DNA of 31,319 nucleotides from CAZVFX01 sp964626565 (GTDB taxonomy: Bacteria; Myxococcota_A; UBA9042; CAIXZC01): the NCBI GenBank assembly GCA_964626565.1, contig CAZVFX010000084.1, positions 1-31,319 on the forward strand, given 5' to 3'. The notes under the pieces are model-generated. The model made no database searches. It had not been told where the DNA came from and saw nothing but the letters and a program-made list of their open reading frames with translations. The position numbers and the translations under genes were made by a program. Positions 1-6,340 of the stretch are shown piece after piece (the first letter of the stretch is position 1; every line of letters starts with the position of its first letter).

Positions 1-229
1 GTTCTTCGGTGACGTCTGGGGGCAGTGGGTCGACGACCATGTAGTCGGGTTCTTCGGTGACGTCTGGGGGCAGTGGGTCGACGACCATGTAGTCGGGTTC
101 TTCTGTGACGTCTGGGGGCAGGGGGTCCACCACCATGACGTCGGGGTCTTCGTTGACGTCGGGAGGCAGTGGGTCCACCACCATGTAATCCTGTTCCTTG
201 AGGTCGGGAGGCAACGGGTCGACGATCAT
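1..229 (-). repeat. 48-bp in-frame tandem repeat encoding a 16-residue VVDPLPPD unit
   Basis: Units at 2-49 and 50-97 are identical over 48 bases. The unit at 98-145 differs at a few positions, and further units up to about 229 are more diverged. Each encodes xxMVVDPLPPDVxEEP-type 16-residue blocks in the reading frame of the radical SAM gene. Two older cores, VVDPLPDD, lie closer to the lipobox, giving seven cores in the window. The identity gradient points to recent expansion at the C-terminal side. The array continues outside the window, so its copy number is unknown. Confidence 0.95.
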
Positions 230-2056
230 TCCTCCGTCGTCGTTTTCCCTGACGTCCTTGAACTCGAGTACATCGTCGGGCAAGGGGTCCACAACCGAGA
301 TATCCTTGCCGTCTCCGATGTCATCGGGCAGGGGGTCCACCACTTTGCTGTCGTCGCAGGCGGAGGTTGCGAGTCCGGCCGCGGCGACCAGCGCAGCGGC
401 GCGGGTGAGTGAGACTCTCCTTTTTCCGGGCTCGAGGACCTTGTGAGCGTTGGCCAGGCCGAACCGGTTCATCGCTTCTCTGGCGGCTTCCAGCCTGATC
501 CAGAATCCGGCGTCTGCTGCGGTGACCTTTTCGGCGAGATCGGCGCTGAATCGACGAACGTCGCCTGCCCCGGCGTCTCCCCGGAGGACGAACCGGTACG
601 CCTCATCCAGCCGGGCCAGGGTGTCGCGGCTAAGTTCTTGTACAATTTGTCCAACATCGCGCTGGAACCCGGCGACGTGCCTGCGTGGGTAAAAATGCCC
701 GAGCAGGGCAGCGAGATAGCCAGCGCCGCTGGCCGCGTTGGCTGTTGATTGGGTCCCAAAGTTGCGGCTGTGAAAGGCCACTGCAGTGATGCGGAAGAGC
801 AGCTCCGCCCGAGGGTCGGCGATGGTATATGTCATTCCTTCGAGCCCGCCTCTCAGACGTCCTTCTTGCTGGAGTTTCCGTTCCAGCAGCGAGCCGGGGT
901 ACACCTCGGCCCGGCAGAAGTTCCACGGGATGTCGTGGCAATCGTTGAGGAACGCCACGTTATCGGCAACATCTTCGAGGGTGGTGTCGGGTTCGAACAG
1001 CAAAATGTTGAAGCATGCGTACAGGTCGTGCTTGCGAAGAAGGCGGAGGGCTTGGCGGCACTGGGCGACAGTAGTCCCGCGCCCCAGGTGGTCCAGTCCG
1101 GGCTGACTACCGTTTTCTATGCCTACGTACACCCTCAACATCCCGGCTTTCTTCGATTCCACAATGACTTCATCGGTGAGTTCATCAGGGCGACATTTGG
1201 CGACCAGTCCGATACGCCCTACCCTGCGCTCACCCAGTGCTTCCGTTAGCTGCCTGATTCGCGCCACCGACTGAGATGCTTGGGGGAGGTAAAAATTCTC
1301 GTCGTGGAAGCAGAAGAGGCGAGCCGGCGTGGAATGGTACAGTTCGGCGATCTCTTCGGCAATGTGCTCAGGTTTGCGCAGGCGCACCCGCGGCCCCTTG
1401 CGCCCGCGGTGGTAAGTTTGAATGGAGCAGTAGGTGCACTTTCCCCAGCAACCCCGGCTGCCGAGAATCGGCGAGAATCCAAGGCCTGCGTGGATAGATG
1501 GGCGATTCTCCCGCCAGGGAAACTCCAGCCCGTCCAGGTCCTTGACTGCAGGCCTCGGGTCAGTTGCACCGGTCCGGCCTCCGGGCAGACGAAAGGCCAG
1601 GCCCGGGGTATCTTTGAGAATACCGAGTAGCTCCCCACGTATTTCGCGCGCTGTTTCGGCGTCGGCAACGGGGTGTTCAGCGATTGCGTCCACCAGGTCA
1701 GCCAGGGTTTCTTCGCCATCGTGACGAACTATGAAATCCACTTCGGGGTAGTGTTCGAGGATCTGGCCCGGCCGTGCAGTGGGTATGTGCCCTCCCCAGA
1801 CGATGACGCTGTCGAGGCCCGCGGTTCTGATAGTGCGTGACAAGTCCCGAAACTCCACCAGACGATGCTGGAACGCGACGGACATGCCGATAACGTCTGG
1901 AGGAGCGGCGGCGAGTTCGTCGACCAGGCGGAGTTGCTCTGCCGGGGCATCGAAGTGCTTCACTTCTACCTCATGGCCCCGCTCCAGCAGCGGCGGTACC
2001 AGATAGCCGATGGACAGATTGCCTTCGAGCCCAGCCCCAATCAGCACTACTCTCAT
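1..2056 (-). CDS. B12-binding radical SAM protein with fused lipoprotein-like repeat tail (C-terminus beyond window)
   Basis: This minus-strand frame is open from the ATG at 2056 to the window edge (685 codons seen, no stop), so the gene is partial at its C-terminus. The start follows a GGGGAGGGG ribosome site. Residues 1-130 resemble a cobalamin-binding domain (MRVVLIGAGLEGNLSIGYL start, WGGH later), without an obvious DxHxxG motif. The radical SAM [4Fe-4S] motif is C203-x3-C207-x2-C210 (GCWGKCTYC), in a domain to about residue 420. After a helical region comes a basic KRR (545-547), a hydrophobic Ala/Leu stretch and a TSAC lipobox-like site at C567, then repeats of [VI]VDPLP[PD]D. B12-radical SAM enzymes commonly methylate or rearrange unactivated carbons. 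The substrate here is unknown. An internal lipoprotein-like signal inside a cytosolic enzyme is very odd: the tail may be a fused substrate, or a separate product from an internal start at M529. The enzyme family is well supported; the role of the tail is not. Confidence 0.9.
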   Translation of the reverse strand, partial: MRVVLIGAGLEGNLSIGYLVPPLLERGHEVEVKHFDAPAEQLRLVDELAAAPPDVIGMSVAFQHRLVEFRDLSRTIRTAGLDSVIVWGGHIPTARPGQILEHYPEVDFIVRHDGEETLADLVDAIAEHPVADAETAREIRGELLGILKDTPGLAFRLPGGRTGATDPRPAVKDLDGLEFPWRENRPSIHAGLGFSPILGSRGCWGKCTYCSIQTYHRGRKGPRVRLRKPEHIAEEIAELYHSTPARLFCFHDENFYLPQASQSVARIRQLTEALGERRVGRIGLVAKCRPDELTDEVIVESKKAGMLRVYVGIENGSQPGLDHLGRGTTVAQCRQALRLLRKHDLYACFNILLFEPDTTLEDVADNVAFLNDCHDIPWNFCRAEVYPGSLLERKLQQEGRLRGGLEGMTYTIADPRAELLFRITAVAFHSRNFGTQSTANAASGAGYLAALLGHFYPRRHVAGFQRDVGQIVQELSRDTLARLDEAYRFVLRGDAGAGDVRRFSADLAEKVTAADAGFWIRLEAAREAMNRFGLANAHKVLEPGKRRVSLTRAAALVAAAGLATSACDDSKVVDPLPDDIGDGKDISVVDPLPDDVLEFKDVRENDDGGMIVDPLPPDLKEQDYMVVDPLPPDVNEDPDVMVVDPLPPDVTEEPDYMVVDPLPPDVTEEPDYMVVDPLPPDVTEE
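356..472 (-). other. Tat/lipobox-like signal segment inside the radical SAM ORF, with a possible internal start
   Basis: In the frame of the radical SAM gene, the ATG at 470-472 (M529) begins a segment of about 38 residues with a basic n-region containing KRR, an Ala/Leu-rich h-region (TRAAALVAAAGLA) and TSAC ending at the cysteine codon 356-358. On its own this would be a reasonable twin-arginine or lipoprotein signal. The preceding minus-strand bases include AGAGAAG shortly before the ATG, a weak ribosome site. Either the signal is read as part of the fused protein or a shorter repeat lipoprotein is also made. The sequence cannot decide between these. Confidence 0.5.
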
Positions 2057-2114
2057 TTTTACCCCTCCCCAACATGATGGTCATTGCTATTCTGGCGTGA
2101 GAGGGGAGTTTTGT

Positions 2115-4430
2115 CTAACGTTTCTGCCAGCGAGTTGCGGAAACATCATCGGCCAACTGCACGCCCATCTTTTCCAATTTCGCTCGCAGCGCGTCGGCTA
2201 GCTTGAAGTTCTCGTCTGCTCTGGCTTTGCTGCGCTCGGCCACCAGGCGCTCAATTTCGGGATCGCCTTTTCCTCCGTCCAGTTCCATCACTGCCAGCAC
2301 CTGGTCCACCCCGGCCAGGAACTCCCGAATCTGCTCTACCTGCTCTGCGTCCAGCATGCCCTTGTTGAGCATGCGGTTGACGGTCCGGATAAATGCGAAG
2401 AGGTGACCCAAAGCCTTGGCCGTGTTGAGATCGTTGTCCATGGCCTCGTGGTAGCGCGCTCTGGCGTCGTAAAGCAATTGGTCGAGGTCGGGCGCACTTT
2501 CCCCTTCTGCGGCAAAACGCAGCCGCACCGCGAATTCATTCAGCCGCCTCACTGCCCGGGCTGCCTGCTCCAGGTCAGCATCGGTGCAGTTGAGTACGGT
2601 GCGGTAGTGTGTGGAGAGCAACCAGTAACGGATGGCCGATGGGGAGTGGCCTTTGGCCACAAGGGACTGCAAAGTGACATCGTTTCCGCCTGCCCGGGTT
2701 ACCTTTCGACCTCCCGCCATGACCACTTCGGAGTGCATCCAGATGTTGGCCAGGGGCTTGCCGGTAACGCCTTCGGTAATTGCGATTTCGTTATCGCCAT
2801 GCGGGAAGATGAGGTCGGTAGAGGCAGTGTGGATGTCGATGGGCTGACCCAGGTGGCCGGTGGCCATGGTGGAACACTCCACGTGCCAGCCGGGCCGCCC
2901 GCGGCCCCAGGGGGTGGACCAACAGATGCCGGCCTTCAACTCGGACAGGGAGCTTCGTTTGAACAGTGCAAAGTCCCTGGGGTTGTCCTTTTCGTAGTAG
3001 TCGTACGGGGTGGCTGCGGTCGTTTGGACCGCGTCGAGGTCTATGCCCGACAACTTGCCATACCCATCGAACCGGTTGATGCCGAAGTAGACCGACCCCA
3101 GCTTCTGATAGGCCAGGCCTTTCTCCAGCAGGGTACGCGACTCCTGAATCATGTCGTTGATGTGCTCACTGGCTCTGGGACAATAGTGAGCCGGCAACAC
3201 TTTTAGCTCCCTCATGTCTTGCTGGAATGCGGTCTCCCATCTGGCGGTGAACTCCTTCAGCGATGCCCCCTTTTTGATGCACTCGTTGATCGTTCGGTCG
3301 TCAATGTCGCCCAGGTTCATGGCGTGCTTGACTTCAAAACCGCGGTATTCGAGGTGTCGGCGCAGGATGTCTGAAACCACGAGCCTTCGGCACAACCCGA
3401 GGTCGGCCGGGCCATCAAGGCTGGGGCCGCACGAGTAGACAGATACTGTGCCGGGGCGCACCGGCTCGAGAGTGTCGGCCTTCCTGGTCAGCGTATTGTA
3501 AAATTTGAGCGGGGTGGGAAGCTTCTCGGAGACAAACAGCGAGGTCGACAGATACCTTTCGCCCCCATCCGGAAGCAGGACTACGACAACACCGGAATCC
3601 ATTGCGGCTGCTTCATCGATGGCCACCTTCATGGCCGCGCCCGCGCTCATGCCCACGAAGATCCCTTCCTCCCGCGCCAATCGCCGGGCGGCCTCGTACG
3701 CGGGCTCGTCCTCGACGTTGGCCAGGGGGTCGAGTTCATCGGGCCTGAAGATGCCGGGTGGATAGCTTTCCTTCATGTTCTTGAGGCCCTGGATTTTGTG
3801 CCCTTTGAATGGCTCCACCCCCACCACCCGCACCTGGGGAGCTTGTTCCCTGAAATAGCGAGTGACCCCCATCAGCGTGCCGGTAGTCCCCATGGTGGAT
3901 ACGATGACATCGACCTTGCCATCCGTCGCGTCCCAGATCTCTTTCCCTGTGCGGTGGTAATGGGCCTTCCAGTTGTCATCATTATTGAACTGATCAGCGA
4001 GCACATATTTGTCCGGCTCCTCCCTTGCCAGCCGGTAGGCTTCCTCGATGGCTCCGTCAGTGGATAGATGCCCGGGAGTCAGGATTATCTCAGCGCCATA
4101 GGCGCGCAGGATTTTGCGACGCTCAAGACTCGCCGACTCAGCCATTGTCACTGTTATGCGATAGCCCTTCACCGCGCACACCATGGCCAGGCCGATGGCG
4201 GTATTGCCACTGCTGGCCTCAAGCACGATCTTGCCGGGTACCAATGCGCCGCTGGCTTCGGCGGCCTCAATCATGCTCAAGCCGATACGGTCTTTGACAG
4301 AGCCGCCAGGATTCAGCATTTCCAATTTGGCGTACAGTGCCACCCTGGGATTGGGGTTCATTCGGTTGATGCGCACCAGCGGGGTATCTCCGACCAACTG
4401 CAGGATGTTGTCGACCTTGCGACCTGTCAT
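2115..4430 (-). CDS. Fusion of CysK/CysM-type cysteine synthase with a degenerate cysteinyl-tRNA synthetase-like domain
   Basis: The product has 771 residues. I chose the ATG at 4430 over an upstream in-frame start because GGAGGAAACC directly precedes it and the predicted promoter lies just upstream. Residues 1-305 are a complete PLP-dependent O-acetylserine sulfhydrylase-type domain: PGGSVKDR with K46 as PLP lysine, EASSGNTAIG (71-80), GTTGT (181-185) and PDGGERYLST (287-296). Residues 306-771 align with whole-length CysRS. Zinc and cysteine ligands are kept: C334 (YSCGP), C519 (WHVECS), H544 and E548 (FPHGDNE). The ATP signatures are not: HIGH is replaced around 343-346 (DLGL) and KMSKS around 575-580 (RKVTRA). 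It is therefore unlikely to charge tRNA normally. It might be a cysteine-binding or ligase-like paralogue, as MshC is. The first domain is confident; the activity of the second is unknown. The radical SAM gene follows 58 bases downstream. Confidence 0.93.
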   Translation of the reverse strand: MTGRKVDNILQLVGDTPLVRINRMNPNPRVALYAKLEMLNPGGSVKDRIGLSMIEAAEASGALVPGKIVLEASSGNTAIGLAMVCAVKGYRITVTMAESASLERRKILRAYGAEIILTPGHLSTDGAIEEAYRLAREEPDKYVLADQFNNDDNWKAHYHRTGKEIWDATDGKVDVIVSTMGTTGTLMGVTRYFREQAPQVRVVGVEPFKGHKIQGLKNMKESYPPGIFRPDELDPLANVEDEPAYEAARRLAREEGIFVGMSAGAAMKVAIDEAAAMDSGVVVVLLPDGGERYLSTSLFVSEKLPTPLKFYNTLTRKADTLEPVRPGTVSVYSCGPSLDGPADLGLCRRLVVSDILRRHLEYRGFEVKHAMNLGDIDDRTINECIKKGASLKEFTARWETAFQQDMRELKVLPAHYCPRASEHINDMIQESRTLLEKGLAYQKLGSVYFGINRFDGYGKLSGIDLDAVQTTAATPYDYYEKDNPRDFALFKRSSLSELKAGICWSTPWGRGRPGWHVECSTMATGHLGQPIDIHTASTDLIFPHGDNEIAITEGVTGKPLANIWMHSEVVMAGGRKVTRAGGNDVTLQSLVAKGHSPSAIRYWLLSTHYRTVLNCTDADLEQAARAVRRLNEFAVRLRFAAEGESAPDLDQLLYDARARYHEAMDNDLNTAKALGHLFAFIRTVNRMLNKGMLDAEQVEQIREFLAGVDQVLAVMELDGGKGDPEIERLVAERSKARADENFKLADALRAKLEKMGVQLADDVSATRWQKR

Positions 4431-4454
4431 GGTTTCCTCCAAGCCTGTAGGAAA

Positions 4455-4483
4455 AATAGAACAGCGAAAAGGACACAAGTCAA
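4455..4483 (-). promoter_or_regulatory. sigma70-like promoter for the cysteine synthase/CysRS-like fusion
   Basis: On the minus strand TTGACT (4478-4483) and TCTATT (4455-4460) are separated by exactly 17 bases. Transcription would begin near 4448, leaving a short leader before the GGAGGAA site and the ATG at 4430. This supports the 4430 start, because the longer open frame from 4499 would begin upstream of the promoter. Confidence 0.6.
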
Positions 4484-4543
4484 GCCATAACACAACCACA
4501 CTACTCCAATAGAATTCATAGTATACGCCTGGCGTTTTGCCCT

Positions 4544-4572
4544 TTGCACGCGGCGCAGAAAGGAGTTATGGT
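4544..4572 (+). promoter_or_regulatory. weak sigma70-like promoter candidate for the phosphodiesterase gene
   Basis: TTGCAC (4544-4549) and TATGGT (4567-4572) are 17 bases apart and about 30 bases upstream of the ATG at 4602. Only three of six -35 bases and four of six -10 bases match consensus. The position in the divergent gap is right, so I list it as tentative. Confidence 0.3.
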
Positions 4573-4601
4573 GGGGGTCATTCCAGCGAAGAGGAGAGAC
4601 A

Positions 4602-5513
4602 ATGAGGTGGTCAAGGCATGGGATATGGATTGCAGCTTGCATGCTGCTTGCGTGGCAACCGGCGGGCGTCGAGGCCGGAGAGCCGTCCAAACCGGTAGTC
4701 GAAGTACAAGGCCATCGAGGTGCTCGTCACCTGTTGCCGGGAAACACCCTGGCCGGGTTTCGATACGCGCTTGAGGTTGGAGTGGATACAATCGAGTTGG
4801 ACCTCGCGTTGACGAAGGACAACCGTTTCGTCGTCATCCACGACCTGTACATAAACGGGGAGCTGTGCCTGGCTCCGGGCCGGGTGAGACTGGCGGAGGA
4901 GGTTGCGGTTCGGGACCTGACCCTGGCGGAGTTGAAGGAGTACGATTGCGGGGCGTTGCCGGCCACGGATTTCCCACTACAGCAGTCGGTTCCAGGCGAG
5001 GCCATTCCGACGTTGTCCGAAGTCTTCGAGTTGCTTGCCGCGTCGAAGTCTCCGGCTGCCGGGGCGGTACAGCTCAACATTGAACTGAAAGGTGTGCCGG
5101 CGCGCACCGCGCTCATGCCACCACCTGAGGAGTCGGCGCGCATGTTGCTCGAGGTTGTAAAGAAGCACGGCATGTTGGACCGGGTGATCATTCAGTCGTT
5201 CGACCATCGCAACCTGGTGGAGCTGAAGAAACTCGAGCCGGGTTTGAAGATCTCAGCGCTCATCGGAAAGAGCCTCCCCGACCTGGCCGCGCTGGCGAAG
5301 AATCTGGGGGCCGAAGTGGTTTCACCAAACTGGGAGTGGATCACCGAGGCGGATGTGGAGGCACTGCACAAGTCGGGCGTGCGGGTCATCCCGTGGACTG
5401 CCAACACCCCGGAGTCGTGGGACTACTTGCTTGGAATAGGTGCGGACGGCATAATCACCGATGACCCCAAGACCCTCATCGAGTACCTGAAGGCCAAGGG
5501 GTTGAGGCAGTAG
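4602..5513 (+). CDS. secreted glycerophosphodiester phosphodiesterase (GDPD/UgpQ-like)
   Basis: The product has 303 residues. The ATG at 4602 is preceded by a GAGGAG ribosome site. Residues 1-25 form a signal peptide ending near GVEA, so the enzyme should act outside the inner membrane. The GDPD TIM-barrel signature is complete: GHRGAR with H38/R39, PGNTLAGF (46-53), the metal-binding pair in VDTIELDLAL (E65, D67), VVIHD (H80), NIELKG in the middle and WTANTPESW plus GADGIITDDP at the end. Family members hydrolyse glycerophosphodiesters to glycerol 3-phosphate and an alcohol, salvaging phosphate and glycerol from phospholipid head groups. The next gene begins 26 bases downstream on the same strand, so cotranscription is likely. 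The exact substrate cannot be read from sequence. Confidence 0.93.
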   Translation: MRWSRHGIWIAACMLLAWQPAGVEAGEPSKPVVEVQGHRGARHLLPGNTLAGFRYALEVGVDTIELDLALTKDNRFVVIHDLYINGELCLAPGRVRLAEEVAVRDLTLAELKEYDCGALPATDFPLQQSVPGEAIPTLSEVFELLAASKSPAAGAVQLNIELKGVPARTALMPPPEESARMLLEVVKKHGMLDRVIIQSFDHRNLVELKKLEPGLKISALIGKSLPDLAALAKNLGAEVVSPNWEWITEADVEALHKSGVRVIPWTANTPESWDYLLGIGADGIITDDPKTLIEYLKAKGLRQ

Positions 5514-5539
5514 CGAGGGTTGCGACAACGGAGTCAGAC

Positions 5540-6232
5540 ATGAGATTGACAGCGAGAGTTGCGGTTGGGGCCATGTTACTGTTCTTGGGAGCAGGCTGCA
5601 TCGATTCCAGCTTGAGCGTAAATGTCAACGACGCTGCGGTCGATGGTGGGGCGGACGTGGGCAAAAGTTCTGAAGACGCAAAGGCGGATCAGGTGTCGGA
5701 TTCGACCGCAACCGATGTTGCCGAGGTAGAGGTAGTCGTGGGCAAGAACTGTTACGAGGCGATGACCTGCCTCACCGAGTTCAAGGAGTGGGCTCCGGGA
5801 ATCTCGCTCCCTGAGTCCCCGTGTCTTGAGGGCATAGAAGAGACGGAGATGATCCAGGTGGATGGGGTGAACGGCTGCATGCACCAACATTGCAACGACG
5901 AATTCGAGGCGTGGAAGGTTGGCGGTCCCGGAGAGGAGTCGCTCCTCTATTTGTGCCTGATTGAGAAGTGCTCCAATCCCTCCTCGGTGTGCATCGGCGG
6001 ACAGGGGGAGGACACCTGCGCCGACGCCTTGAAGTGTATGGCCAAATGCCAGCCGATGGACCAGGAGTGCACTGTGCCGTGCCTGGTCGAGACTTCAGAT
6101 TATCAAAGTGAGAAGACGGGAAAATTCCTGGAGTGCGTTTTTGCTGAGTGCGCCCTTTCCGACTTGGGCGACTGCTACGACGTCCAATCCAACTGTGCCA
6201 TGCAGTTCTGCCTCGAATTGGCTGGCTTCTAA
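5540..6232 (+). CDS. cysteine-containing lipoprotein of unknown function
   Basis: The product has 230 residues and no family I recognise. The N-terminus is a lipoprotein signal with lipobox GAGC (C20). An Asp/Ser-rich low-complexity linker follows to about residue 68. The rest contains many spaced cysteines in short motifs such as CYEAMTC, CADALKCMAKC and CAMQFC, suggesting a small disulfide-stabilised helical domain outside the inner membrane. The style, lipobox then acidic linker then Cys-rich domain, is typical of myxobacterial-type surface lipoproteins. GGAG lies upstream of the ATG at 5540. It follows the phosphodiesterase gene by 26 bases. The next gene has its own promoter at 6261-6289, so this one may end the first transcript. 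Confidence 0.85.
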   Translation: MRLTARVAVGAMLLFLGAGCIDSSLSVNVNDAAVDGGADVGKSSEDAKADQVSDSTATDVAEVEVVVGKNCYEAMTCLTEFKEWAPGISLPESPCLEGIEETEMIQVDGVNGCMHQHCNDEFEAWKVGGPGEESLLYLCLIEKCSNPSSVCIGGQGEDTCADALKCMAKCQPMDQECTVPCLVETSDYQSEKTGKFLECVFAECALSDLGDCYDVQSNCAMQFCLELAGF

Positions 6233-6260
6233 CCCGCTTCCAAGCCCCCGACGGTTCGTC

Positions 6261-6289
6261 TTGACATGTCGGACGCATGCGTGTCTACT
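6261..6289 (+). promoter_or_regulatory. sigma70-like promoter for the Cys-rich repeat lipoprotein/sulfation gene run
   Basis: A perfect TTGACA (6261-6266) is followed after 17 bases by TCTACT (6284-6289), in the 108-base gap upstream of the ATG at 6341. The spacing and -35 box make it one of the better promoter candidates here. It would drive the giant lipoprotein and probably the sulfotransferase and PAPS synthetase genes behind it. Confidence 0.6.
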
Positions 6290-6340
6290 TGGAGTCCATG
6301 CGTCGTCTGGTCCGGTCCTGGGTTACCAGTGGAGGAGTAA

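Noticed and set aside
2..229. CRISPR array
   Set aside because: The 48-bp units are contiguous in-frame protein repeats without spacers, and no cas gene is nearby.
4431..4499. Extended N-terminus for the cysteine synthase/CysRS-like fusion (start at 4499)
   Set aside because: The extension lies over the predicted promoter, lacks a ribosome site and has no similarity to cysteine synthases. The ATG at 4430 has GGAGGAA.
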